Positions 8,299-15,737 of a DNA stretch of 32,768 nt are shown here, piece by piece. The stretch comes from CAVSWN01 sp046728115 (GTDB lineage Bacteria; Acidobacteriota; Vicinamibacteria; Vicinamibacterales; CAVVIG01), in contig JBKPDW010000569.1 in assembly GCA_046728115.1 (NCBI GenBank), positions 1-32,768 of the forward strand, written 5' to 3'. The notes below the pieces were generated by a model that was given only the letters and a program-made list of their open reading frames with translations, did no database searches and had not been told where the DNA came from. Position 1 is the first letter of the stretch, and every line of letters starts with the position of its first letter. The position numbers and the translations under genes were made by a program.

Positions 8299-8337
8299 GA
8301 GAACCTCCCAATATACCACGCAGACGAGATCGAGGAA

Positions 8338-8467
8338 TCGGGTAATTGGCTAATCTCGTTATCGGGGAATTGGGGAATTGCTGATTGGCTGTTCGAGGTC
8401 TATCGTCGCGTCCAACTTCCAATTACCAGATTACCCAATTACCCGATTACCCGATTTCATTGTCCCA
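8338..8467. repeat. word-repeat hairpin, GGTAATTGG type
   Basis: The left part holds GGTAATTGG, GGGGAATTG and GATTGG words; the right part holds their complements CCAATTACC and GATTACCC. A 12-bp perfect pairing joins 8338-8349 to 8435-8446, with more pairings in other registers. It lies between the dgt stop and the yceD start. Confidence 0.88.
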
Positions 8468-9514
8468 TTATCCGATCTCGTGGTCCCACGGTTTCGGAAT
8501 GAAAAACTGCTCGAACAGCCGGACGGCGTACCGGTCCGTCATGCCAGCAATGAAATCGCGCGTTGCGGCGTCGAGCCCTTCGTCGTCGATCGTTCGCCGG
8601 TCCAGGAATTCGTCGGGGCGCTCGCGGACCTTGTCCCACAGTCCGCTCAAGATATCTGTTGCCTTGCGGAATTCTGCCGTCGCAATCGTGTTCTCGTACA
8701 CCGCGTCGAACAGATAACTGCGCAAGTCGAGAACGGCTCGAAGGATTCGGTCGCTCATGCGGATTTCCGTCAGGTTGCCCGCCAGCGTATCGGTGACTAC
8801 ATCCTTGACGAGCGTTGCGATCCGGCGCGATGACGAGGCGCCCAGGATCCCCACGGGTTCCGCCGGCAGATCCTCCGCCCGCAACAGTCCTGCCCGCGTC
8901 GCATCGTCGATGTCGTGGTTGACATAGGCAATCAGGTCGGCGACGCGCATGATCTGCCCTTCGAGCGTGCTCGCACGGCGCGCCGGATCCATGCCGACCG
9001 GCGCTCCGGACTTGCCTTTGGAGTGCTTCGCGATGCCGTCGCGCACCTCCCAGGTCAGGTTCAGCCCCTGGCCGTCGTTCTCGAGCAGATTGACGATGCG
9101 CAGGCTCTGCTCGTAGTGATTGAAGCCGCCCGGCATGAGGCGGTCGATGACACGCTCTCCTGCGTGCCCGAATGGCGTGTGCCCGAGATCGTGCCCGAGC
9201 GCGATCGCCTCGGTAAGCTCCTCGTTCAACCGGAGCACCTTGGCAATCGTCCGCGCGATCTGCGAGACCTCGAGCGTGTGTGTCAGTCGCGTCCGGTAGT
9301 GATCGCCGGTCGGTGCGAAGAACACCTGCGTCTTGTGTTTGAGCCGGCGGAATGCCTTGCAGTGGATGATGCGGTCGCGGTCCCGCTGAAACGCGGGCCG
9401 TACATCGTCTTCCGCTTCCGGTTTGGCGCGTCCGCGCGAATCGGCACTCCTGGCGGCTTGAGGCGCGAGGATTTCCCGTTCGCGTGCCTCGAGTTGTTCG
9501 CGGAGATTACTCAT
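8468..9514 (-). CDS. dgt: dGTPase-like deoxynucleoside triphosphate triphosphohydrolase
   Basis: HD-superfamily hydrolase that removes triphosphate from dNTPs, 348 residues, matching the shorter dGTPase-like (type 2) class. FQRDRDRIIHCKAFRRLKHKTQVF and the metal-binding histidines and aspartate are intact: His79 in RLTHTLEV, His108-Asp109 in GHDLGHTPFGHAGE, and a later Asp in AYVNHDIDDA. ATG at 9514 gives MSNLREQLEARE. Substrate range cannot be told from sequence. It follows deoB, another deoxyribonucleotide gene, after a 150-bp gap containing a duplicated hairpin unit. Confidence 0.94.
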   Translation of the reverse strand: MSNLREQLEAREREILAPQAARSADSRGRAKPEAEDDVRPAFQRDRDRIIHCKAFRRLKHKTQVFFAPTGDHYRTRLTHTLEVSQIARTIAKVLRLNEELTEAIALGHDLGHTPFGHAGERVIDRLMPGGFNHYEQSLRIVNLLENDGQGLNLTWEVRDGIAKHSKGKSGAPVGMDPARRASTLEGQIMRVADLIAYVNHDIDDATRAGLLRAEDLPAEPVGILGASSSRRIATLVKDVVTDTLAGNLTEIRMSDRILRAVLDLRSYLFDAVYENTIATAEFRKATDILSGLWDKVRERPDEFLDRRTIDDEGLDAATRDFIAGMTDRYAVRLFEQFFIPKPWDHEIG

Positions 9515-9520
9515 ACGACG

Positions 9521-9669
9521 ATCAACGCAGAGCTCGCAGGACCCGCAGGATGAACAAAATCATATTCAGCGAACTCGCTGGACCTGCGTTTCATGATCCA
9601 CGAAAGCTCACAGCACCCGCAGAGAGAACAAAATCATAATCTGCGAGCTAGCGGGCTGTGCGTTTCATG
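9521..9669. repeat. tandem 65-bp hairpin units, CGCAGAG type
   Basis: Two ungapped copies of a 65-bp unit lie at 9531-9595 and 9605-9669 and differ at 12 positions. In copy 1 CGCAGG pairs with CCTGCG. In copy 2 the left word has become CACAGC and pairs with GCTGTG in a register shifted by two bases. Both keep the spacer GAACAAAATCAT and the end GCGTTTCATG. The second copy runs over the deoB stop codon. Confidence 0.85.
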
Positions 9670-10852
9670 TCGTGATCTCGCGCAGAAAGCTCGTACCATG
9701 GGCCAGCGGCGCGACTCCGAAGATCTCCGCGAGGGTCTGACCGAGATCAGCGAAGGTCGAGCGCGTACCGAGATCCGTCCCTGGTCGCACATGCGCGCCC
9801 ATCGCGAGGAGGGGCACGTATTCGCGAGAATGATCCGTGCTCGACGTCGTCGGATCGTTGCCGTGGTCGGCCGTTACGACAAGCAGATCGCCGGGCTGGA
9901 GGAGCGGCAGGATGCCGGCGAGGCGACGGTCGAATCGCTCGAGGTTCGTCGCGTAACCCTGGACGTCGTTCCGGTGGCCGTACTGCGTGTCGAAGTCCAC
10001 GAGGTTGGTGAACACGAATCCTCGCTCCACCTCGCCCATCTGCCGTTCCACGAAATCCATGCCCTGATCGTCGTTCGTCGTGTGGAATGAGACGGTCACA
10101 CCGCGGCCGGCGAACAGGTCCTGGATCTTCCCAATCGCGACGACAGGCAGCGACGCGGCCTTGACGCGGTCGAGCAGCGTCTCCCTCGGCGGCGGCAGCG
10201 CGTAGTCGCGCCGGTTCGCGGTTCGCGTGAAATGGCCAGGCGATCCGATGAACGGCCGCGCGATCACGCGGCCGACCCCGAGGCCCTCGCCGACGATCGT
10301 ATAGGCGATGTCGCACGCGCGGTAGAGTTCAGCGAGCGGGACAACCTCTTCGTGGGCAGCTATCTGAAACACGCTGTCCGCTGAGGTGTACACGATGAGC
10401 GAGCCGGTGCGCATGTGTTCCGCGCCGAGCTCGTCGATGATCTGCGTGCCAGACGCCGCCTTGTTGCCCAGCACGCCCCGGCCGGTTAAACGCGAGAACT
10501 CGGCCAGAACGTCCGATGAAAAGCCGTTCGGGAACAAGGGGAACGGCCGATCGAGCACGATGCCCATCATTTCCCAGTGGCCGGTAACGGAGTCTTTTCC
10601 CGCCGACGCTTCGGCCATCCGGCCTGCGGCAGAGGGGACGGAGGTTGGGCCAGGGACGGAGCTTGGGACGCCGAGCGCCGCCACGCGACCGAGGCCGAGC
10701 GCGCGAAGCGTCGGAACCTGCAGCGGCACCTGCGCGGCGATGTTGCCCACGGTATCGCTTCCCGCATCGCCGTACAGATGAGCATCGGGAAGGGCGCCGA
10801 TGCCGACGCTATCCATGACGATGACGAGCGCGCGCGTGAAAGGCGAGACCAC
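9665..10852 (-). CDS. deoB: phosphopentomutase
   Basis: Interconverts ribose/deoxyribose 1- and 5-phosphates in nucleoside salvage, 395 residues. It has the alkaline-phosphatase superfamily layout: metal-binding Asp in VIVMDSVGIGALPDA, the phosphorylated Thr in GKDSVTGHWEMMG, NLVDFDTQYGHRND, and VVTADHGNDPTT-STDHSREYVPLL. GTG at 10852 starts 3 nt after the hfq stop. Residues around 57-72 (GVPSSVPGPTSVPSAAG) are encoded by an imperfect tandem 18-bp repeat (10634-10669) resembling the intergenic word repeats. Otherwise the protein is ordinary. Confidence 0.96.
   Translation of the reverse strand: MVSPFTRALVIVMDSVGIGALPDAHLYGDAGSDTVGNIAAQVPLQVPTLRALGLGRVAALGVPSSVPGPTSVPSAAGRMAEASAGKDSVTGHWEMMGIVLDRPFPLFPNGFSSDVLAEFSRLTGRGVLGNKAASGTQIIDELGAEHMRTGSLIVYTSADSVFQIAAHEEVVPLAELYRACDIAYTIVGEGLGVGRVIARPFIGSPGHFTRTANRRDYALPPPRETLLDRVKAASLPVVAIGKIQDLFAGRGVTVSFHTTNDDQGMDFVERQMGEVERGFVFTNLVDFDTQYGHRNDVQGYATNLERFDRRLAGILPLLQPGDLLVVTADHGNDPTTSSTDHSREYVPLLAMGAHVRPGTDLGTRSTFADLGQTLAEIFGVAPLAHGTSFLREITT
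10634..10669 (-). repeat. in-frame tandem 18-bp repeat inside deoB
   Basis: Two 18-bp units (10634-10651 and 10652-10669) match at 15 of 18 positions and encode a Ser/Pro-rich loop. The words GGGACGGAG and TTGGG recall the intergenic arrays, particularly the one at 26514-26681. Confidence 0.7.
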
Positions 10853-10855
10853 GCG

Positions 10856-11104
10856 TTACGCGTGCGAGAAATAGTTCGACACCGATTTCGGTGTCTTGAT
10901 CGCGGCGATCGCGTGCTTGAAGACCATCTGATCCGTGCCGCCGCGGTCCAGCACGAGCGCAAACCGATCGAAGTTCTTTATGCGGCCCTCGACCTCGCTG
11001 CCATCCATCATACGGATCGTGACAGTGAGCTTCTCGCGGCGGACGTAGTTGAGGAACACGTCCTGGATGTTCGGCAGGGCCTTTGTTTCCGAGGCGGGCG
11101 ACAT
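10856..11104 (-). CDS. hfq: RNA chaperone Hfq
   Basis: Sm-like hexameric RNA chaperone that matches small RNAs to mRNAs, 82 residues. The Sm1 region (NIQDVFLNYVRREKLTVTIRMMDGSEVEGRI is the full stretch, residues 12-42, with Q14, D15 and F17) and Sm2 KH motif (Phe62-Lys63-His64-Ala65) are present. The ATG at 11104 overlaps the miaA stop (TGATG) and follows AGGAG, so the true start is 12 codons inside the longest open frame. The miaA-hfq order is conserved in many bacteria. Confidence 0.96.
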   Translation of the reverse strand: MSPASETKALPNIQDVFLNYVRREKLTVTIRMMDGSEVEGRIKNFDRFALVLDRGGTDQMVFKHAIAAIKTPKSVSNYFSHA

Positions 11105-12048
11105 CAATGCTCCTGGAGTCGCTGGTCGATCACACGGCAAGCGGCGGCAACAGTCGCCGGCGACTCACCCGGACCATCGAGCCAAACTAGATTAGGCTCT
11201 TTGCGGAACCAGATCAACTGGCGTCGCGCATAGCGGCGGTTTTCCTGCGCGATCAGCATGCGCGTTTCCGCTTCGTTGCGCAGGCCGGAGAGGTGCTCGA
11301 GCGCCTGCCGGTACACCAGTCCGCCGAAAGGCCGCGCCGTGGGCGGAATCCCGGAATCGAGCAGTGTTCGAATCTCGCGCAACAGACCGCGCTCGAATTG
11401 GTCGTCGACGCGTCGCGTGACGCGCGCCGAGATGTCGGCCGCCGGGAGACGCAGTCCGAATGCCAGGACGCCCATCTTTGGAATCGGCGACGTCGTCTGT
11501 GCGAAGTGTGCAGTCAGCGGTTTTCCGGTGAGCAGAAACACTTCGAGCGCGCGGACGAGTCGCTTCAGATCGCGCGGCTGGATGCGGATCGCCGATTCGG
11601 GATCGATCTTCCGCAACATGCGATGCAGAAACGGTACGCCGCGGCGTTCGGCGATCGCTTCGAGGCGGCGGCGGAGCGCCGCGTCACGGCCCGGACCGGG
11701 AAAGAGCCCGCGCGTGAGGGCTCGATAGTAGAAGCCGGTGCCGCCCACCAGAATGGGCAGCCTGCATCGTGACTGAATGGCGCGAATCGCGTCGGCCGCG
11801 TCGCGCGCGTACTGAGCTGCGGTGTACTCGTCAGTCGGCGACGCGATGTCGATCAGATGATGCGGAATGCCGCGCCGATCGCGCGGCGATACCTTGTCGG
11901 TCCCGATGTCGAAGCCGCGATACACGGCGGTTGAATCGCAGTTGATGATCTCCCCGCCGTACCGCTCGGCAATCGCCAGGCCGAGCGCGCTCTTCCCCGT
12001 CGCCGTTGGCCCGAGGACGGCCACCACGAATGGCGTGCTCGCTACCAC
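11104..12048 (-). CDS. miaA: tRNA dimethylallyltransferase
   Basis: Adds a dimethylallyl group to A37 of tRNAs reading UNN codons, 314 residues. The P-loop GPTATGKS is at residues 13-20, CDSTAVYRGFDIGTDK at 37-52, HHLID and the VGGTGFYYRAL motif follow, and the C-terminal RRYARRQLIWFRKEP is typical of MiaA tRNA binding. The start is GTG at 12048. It slightly overlaps a small upstream membrane ORF and is coupled to hfq at its end. Confidence 0.96.
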   Translation of the reverse strand: MVASTPFVVAVLGPTATGKSALGLAIAERYGGEIINCDSTAVYRGFDIGTDKVSPRDRRGIPHHLIDIASPTDEYTAAQYARDAADAIRAIQSRCRLPILVGGTGFYYRALTRGLFPGPGRDAALRRRLEAIAERRGVPFLHRMLRKIDPESAIRIQPRDLKRLVRALEVFLLTGKPLTAHFAQTTSPIPKMGVLAFGLRLPAADISARVTRRVDDQFERGLLREIRTLLDSGIPPTARPFGGLVYRQALEHLSGLRNEAETRMLIAQENRRYARRQLIWFRKEPNLVWLDGPGESPATVAAACRVIDQRLQEH

Positions 12049-12140
12049 ACGCGGAGTGCAACGTAGATCGCAAAGACCACCAGGAGGATGACGAGACCGA
12101 GCTGTTGCGTACGTGGCAGATCGTTACCGGGGCGTCTCAT
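12042..12140 (-). CDS. possible 32-residue single-span membrane protein
   Basis: A short frame between the TonB-like gene and miaA begins MRRPGNDLPRTQQLG and continues with a hydrophobic stretch LVILLVVFAIYVALRVW before TAG. It overlaps the TonB-like gene by 17 nt and miaA by 7 nt, filling the space that would otherwise be empty. A basic N-terminus followed by one transmembrane helix is a common small-protein layout. No convincing Shine-Dalgarno sequence precedes the ATG, so translation would have to be coupled. It is not a recognised family; it could be a chance frame. Confidence 0.4.
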   Translation of the reverse strand: MRRPGNDLPRTQQLGLVILLVVFAIYVALRVW

Positions 12141-13107
12141 TGTAGAAGAACGTCACGGTGAAGAACGCCTTGTCGGCCGGATACTCGGGCGGCAGCGGGG
12201 TCGTGGGATTCGACGACGACAGTGCGCCGAACGCCGCGTTGTTGAACGCGTCGATGGGGCACGGACCGACGACGTTGAGGTCGGTAATCGAACCGTCCTT
12301 GTGCACGTTGAAGGTAATGACCACGTGCCCCTTGTTCGACATCGCCGCGTACGGGATGAACCAATTGCGCTTGACCTGCGCGATGAATCGCCGGATCCAC
12401 GGGCCGAACTCGACGCCCTTGGTGTCGAATTGAATTTCCGGGCCGAACTGGCCGCCGCCGCCCTGATTGTCGAACGATTCGCTCTGCACGTACCGCTGCA
12501 GATTGCGGAGCGCATCGCCGAGCGATCCGCCTGCCGTTGCGCTGCGCCCATTCGCGCCTGGCGGCGCGGGCGGTTTGGCCGCCGGCAACTGCATTGCGGA
12601 CTGGGATTCCGGCACCTTCAACGTGTTGGCCGCGGGATCCGGCGCACTGGCTGGCGCCTCATTTTGCGCAGAGCGATTTTCCGCCGGTTCGGGCTGCGGG
12701 CCGCGACCTCTTGCGACTTCGCGCGGGCGATTCGGTGCGTCGACCCGGTCGACCGAATTGCCGCGCGCATACGGCAGCGGATTCGTTGGTTTCGGCGCGC
12801 GCTCCGGCGACCGCGCGAGTCGATCGCGGTCCGACGCGTCGCCGCGGTCCGGCGGGCGCGGCACCGGCCGTTCGACGCGCGGCTGCACGAACACGAACCG
12901 CGTCTGGTCGCGCTGGTGCAGTTCCTGTGCGGCCAAGGCGCGCGCAGCCTTCGCCTGGAGGTCTTCGGGAAACCATTTCGGTGTCAGCAACAGGAGGATC
13001 ACACCGATCAGATGCAGGATGAACGCCAGCATGACGCCCTCGCGCACCGAAATCACGCGGCCGACCGGCGAAATGTCGGGCCGATAATCCTCGAAATCGA
13101 AATACAT
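12124..13107 (-). CDS. TonB-like energy transducer / cell envelope protein
   Basis: A 327-residue protein with the layout of TonB/TolA proteins: a short cytoplasmic N-terminus, one membrane span near residues 24-43 (MLAFILHLIGVILLLL), a long Pro/Arg-rich periplasmic linker (about 50-200), and a C-terminal TonB-type domain (about 225-327) including WIRRFIAQVKRNWFIPYAAM, GHVVITFNVHKDGSI and NNAAFGAL. TonB proteins pass proton-motive energy to outer-membrane transporters, while TolA supports envelope integrity; the linker does not decide which. No ExbB/ExbD genes are in the window. The upstream gap contains a word-repeat element. Confidence 0.8.
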   Translation of the reverse strand: MYFDFEDYRPDISPVGRVISVREGVMLAFILHLIGVILLLLTPKWFPEDLQAKAARALAAQELHQRDQTRFVFVQPRVERPVPRPPDRGDASDRDRLARSPERAPKPTNPLPYARGNSVDRVDAPNRPREVARGRGPQPEPAENRSAQNEAPASAPDPAANTLKVPESQSAMQLPAAKPPAPPGANGRSATAGGSLGDALRNLQRYVQSESFDNQGGGGQFGPEIQFDTKGVEFGPWIRRFIAQVKRNWFIPYAAMSNKGHVVITFNVHKDGSITDLNVVGPCPIDAFNNAAFGALSSSNPTTPLPPEYPADKAFFTVTFFYNETPR

Positions 13108-13140
13108 CAGGTACTTAGAGCAGTATACCAGTCAGAGGTC

Positions 13141-13218
13141 AGGGCTTAGGGGATAGGGTTAGTAAAAAGAAGTCTTCTCCAGCCCGTAACCGTCCCTAAT
13201 CCCCAATCTCTAGGCCCT
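13141..13218. repeat. word-repeat hairpin, AGGGCTTAG type
   Basis: AGGGCTTAG (13141-13149) pairs with CTAGGCCCT (13210-13218) at 8 of 9 positions, and GGGGAT (13149-13154) with ATCCCC (13199-13204). The arms are built of GGGxTTAG / CTAAxCCC words. The right arm includes the menG stop codon and last codons, so the element and gene end are interlocked. Confidence 0.75.
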
Positions 13219-13932
13219 CGTCCCCGTATAAAGGCAGACGCTGCCCAACGTCATGCGGACGGCGGACACCTCGACAAATCCCGACTGCTGCAAAGTTTTC
13301 ATAAAGTCTTCCGGCGTCGCAAACGCGTCGATCGACGCCGGCAGGTAGCCGTAGGCCTCCTGGTTTCGTGATATCGCGCGTCCGACGCGCGGAAGCACCC
13401 GGTTCGTATACCAGCGATAGATCCCGCCGAGGACAGGGACGGTCGGAGTCGCGAACTCGAGAATCGCAACGCGGCCGCCTGGTTTCAGCACACGCCGCAA
13501 TTCGCGGCAGGCGGCGGAGGGATCCTCGACATTGCGAATGCCGAACGCGATCGTGGCAGCATCCACCGAGGCATCCGCGACAGGCAGCCGAACCGCATCG
13601 CCGCGGATGAGCGAAATGCGATCGCCCAGTCGGTCGCGCCGCACCTTATCGAAGCCGACACGCAACATCGCCGCCGCGAAATCGACGCCGACCACCGATG
13701 CGGCGCACGGCGTCGCGCGAATCGCCGCTATGGCCAGATCCGCCGTGCCGGTGCACACGTCGAGGACCCGTTCGGCTCCGGTGAATTCCAGCGCCCGAAT
13801 CGCGCGCTTTCGCCATCGCCGATCGATTCCGGCGCTCAGCAGATGGTTGAGCAGATCGTACCGGCCCGCGATCGCGTCGAACATTCCAGAGATGCGAGCG
13901 GGCGATTTCGAAATGTCGGTGTTCGACGTCAT
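13210..13932 (-). CDS. menG: demethylmenaquinone methyltransferase
   Basis: SAM-dependent C-methyltransferase of the UbiE/MenG family, which makes the last step to menaquinone, 240 residues. MFDAIAGRYDLLNHLLSAGIDRRWRKR, the SAM loop VLDVCTGTADLA (56-67), GVDFAAAML, FGIRNVEDP and RVLKPGGRVAILEF are typical. ATG at 13932 is preferred to a GTG two codons upstream because spacing to a GGGCGAG sequence is better. Because the neighbouring genes make menaquinone and not ubiquinone, menG is the fitting name. The C-terminal codons overlap a hairpin arm. Confidence 0.93.
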   Translation of the reverse strand: MTSNTDISKSPARISGMFDAIAGRYDLLNHLLSAGIDRRWRKRAIRALEFTGAERVLDVCTGTADLAIAAIRATPCAASVVGVDFAAAMLRVGFDKVRRDRLGDRISLIRGDAVRLPVADASVDAATIAFGIRNVEDPSAACRELRRVLKPGGRVAILEFATPTVPVLGGIYRWYTNRVLPRVGRAISRNQEAYGYLPASIDAFATPEDFMKTLQQSGFVEVSAVRMTLGSVCLYTGTRA

Positions 13933-14196
13933 CGGCACGACTCGCCCAGACGATGCAAAGCAGCCGCAGACGAAGTGCGCGGAGCCTCTTACAGAGCACC
14001 TTCAGAATCAATCTTAGGGCGGCCCGTGTCTTCGTTTTGGTTCAGGATCCTCCGTGGTGGCTCATTTTGAGCACAGCGCTAACAGCGATGACACCACTAA
14101 GAACGGGGACACTGATTCCAGTCCGGCAATGCATTCCAAGATGCTTCTCAGCGTTCGCTTCGAACTCCGCGGTTGCGTTCGTATTCGTGACGGGAA
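13933..14196. other. ubiX-menG gap with degenerate word repeats
   Basis: This 264-bp gap has no credible gene. It contains fragments like other word repeats: CGAACTCCGCGGTTGCG at about 14160-14176 resembles the right arm at 2919-2938, and TCCGTGGTGGCTC (about 14051) loosely complements ACACCACTAAG (about 14091). Direct copies of ACAGCG also occur. It looks like an older, eroded member of the class, possibly hiding a promoter for menG. Confidence 0.5.
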
Positions 14197-14823
14197 TTAT
14201 TGCGAGACTTTCCCGATCCAGGCCGGGTACAGGTTGTGCTCGAAGCCGAGCGCCGACAGGATCTTGCCGGCCATGAAATCGGCGAGATCGTCGAGGGAGC
14301 GCGGCTGCTGATAGTACGCCGGCATCGCCGGCAGCATGATGGCGCCGGCCTCGGCGCAGAGCACCATGTTGCGCAGCTGTGGCAGGCTCATCGGCGTTTC
14401 GCGTGGCACGATCACCAGCGGGCGGCGCTCCTTGAGCATCACGTCGGCGGCGCGTTCGATCAGGTTCCGCGACAATCCATGTGCGACAGCCGCAAGCGTT
14501 TTCATCGAGCACGGCACGATGACCATACCGCGACAGGCGTGGCTGCCGCTCGCGATCGTGGCACCGAGATCACGATTGCTGTGTACGATGAACGTGCCTG
14601 CGGCAACACCGGCTCCGTATTTTCCCGTCAGGAAAGGCCCGAGCTGATCGAGGGTCGCGGTGTCGCCCAATTCGTCGCGCAACAGGCGCCGGCCATAGTT
14701 GGACACGACGAGCTCGACATGCATGCCCTGCTCGAGCAGGGCCGCCAGGGTCCGCACCGCATACAGTGCCCCGCTCGCGCCTGTTACGCCGATCGCGACC
14801 GATGGTCGAGCGTCAGCGCACAT
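14197..14823 (-). CDS. ubiX: flavin prenyltransferase UbiX
   Basis: Makes prenylated FMN, the cofactor of UbiD decarboxylases, 208 residues. The flavodoxin-like N-terminus AIGVTGASGALYAVR, IVPCSMKTLAAVAHG, NLIERAADVMLKERRPLVIVPRETPMS and MLPAMPAYYQQP are hallmark UbiX motifs. In this setting it would serve the ubiD gene at 24051-25499, and so the decarboxylation step of futalosine-route menaquinone synthesis. The start ATG at 14823 lies inside the end of ubiA (11-nt overlap), showing coupling. Confidence 0.96.
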   Translation of the reverse strand: MCADARPSVAIGVTGASGALYAVRTLAALLEQGMHVELVVSNYGRRLLRDELGDTATLDQLGPFLTGKYGAGVAAGTFIVHSNRDLGATIASGSHACRGMVIVPCSMKTLAAVAHGLSRNLIERAADVMLKERRPLVIVPRETPMSLPQLRNMVLCAEAGAIMLPAMPAYYQQPRSLDDLADFMAGKILSALGFEHNLYPAWIGKVSQ

Positions 14824-15691
14824 AGAGCGACACCGCCAGCACGGCCAGATACAGGATGCCGACGTACCCGTTCAGATCGAACGCGCGCTTGACCTGCGAC
14901 AGGTCGTCTGAGTGCACGAGCGACTGCTCGTAGACGAGCAACGCGGCCACCACTCCGACGCCGGCGACGTACACGCCGCCGAGCGGCGCAACGAGCGCAA
15001 GGCTGAGCAGACACGCCGCGGCAACAACATGCAACGACCGCGAGATCGCCAGCGACGCCGGCACGCCAAATCGTACGGGAATCGATCGCAGCCCATGCCG
15101 GCGATCGAAGTCGAGATCCTGGCAGGCATAGAGCACGTCGAATCCAGCCACCCAGGTCCCGATGGCAATGGCCAGCAGCCATGGTTCCCATCCGCTGCGT
15201 CCGCCGGCGGCCAGCCAGCCGCCAATCGGAGCGACCGCCATGGCGAGCCCGAGGAAGAGCTGCGTCCACGTGGAATAGCGCTTGGCCAGCGAATACCAGA
15301 ACACGATCGCAAGAGCGACCGGCGACAGCGCGAGGCACAGGGGACTCAGCTGTCCGGCTGCGTACACGAACACGATCGAGGCCACGGTTACGAACACGAC
15401 GGCTTCGCGCATGGTCATCGCTCCTCGGGGCAGTTCGCGATTGGCCGTACGAGGATTGAGTGCATCGAATCGCGCATCCACAACGCGATTGAAGCCCATC
15501 GCTCCACTGCGAGCCGCCACCATCGCCAGAAGGATCCAGCCGACCGTCGCCACAAGCGGCTGCGTCAGAGAAAAGGCTTGCGGCCCCTGCCGGCGCAGCG
15601 CGAGCAGTACACCGGCCAGGGCGAACGGCAGCGCGAACACCGAATGGCTGAAGCGAACGAACGACGCGTAGGTCTGGAGGCGGGCGAACAT
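14813..15691 (-). CDS. ubiA: UbiA-family polyprenyltransferase (menaquinone, MqnP-like)
   Basis: Integral membrane prenyltransferase of 292 residues with about eight or nine hydrophobic helices. The two Mg-diphosphate binding motifs are present: N68RVVD72ARFD76 and DLDFDRRHG, plus NRELPRG. In the futalosine route a UbiA-type enzyme (MqnP) attaches the polyprenyl chain to the dihydroxynaphthoate precursor; neighbouring mqnA, mqnC, ubiX and menG make this the likely role. 4-hydroxybenzoate as substrate is the alternative but no ubiquinone genes are seen. ATG at 15691 is preferred over a GTG one codon upstream. Confidence 0.93.
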   Translation of the reverse strand: MFARLQTYASFVRFSHSVFALPFALAGVLLALRRQGPQAFSLTQPLVATVGWILLAMVAARSGAMGFNRVVDARFDALNPRTANRELPRGAMTMREAVVFVTVASIVFVYAAGQLSPLCLALSPVALAIVFWYSLAKRYSTWTQLFLGLAMAVAPIGGWLAAGGRSGWEPWLLAIAIGTWVAGFDVLYACQDLDFDRRHGLRSIPVRFGVPASLAISRSLHVVAAACLLSLALVAPLGGVYVAGVGVVAALLVYEQSLVHSDDLSQVKRAFDLNGYVGILYLAVLAVSLYVR

Positions 15692-15737
15692 CACAAATCA
15701 AAAGCTGAAAGTTACAAGTTAAGAGTTAAGTTTGACC
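15692..15737. repeat. AT-rich half word array and short palindrome
   Basis: The short gap before ubiA carries GCTGAAAGTTACAAGTTAAGAGTTAAG words without a visible opposite arm, next to the palindrome GACCT-CAA-AGGTC (15734-15746), which overlaps the preceding gene's stop. It resembles a single arm of the word-repeat class. Confidence 0.5.

Noticed and set aside
12659..12976. Extra gene inside the TonB-like linker
   Set aside because: Frames in both strands here are low-complexity Arg/Ala/Pro shadows of the linker DNA.
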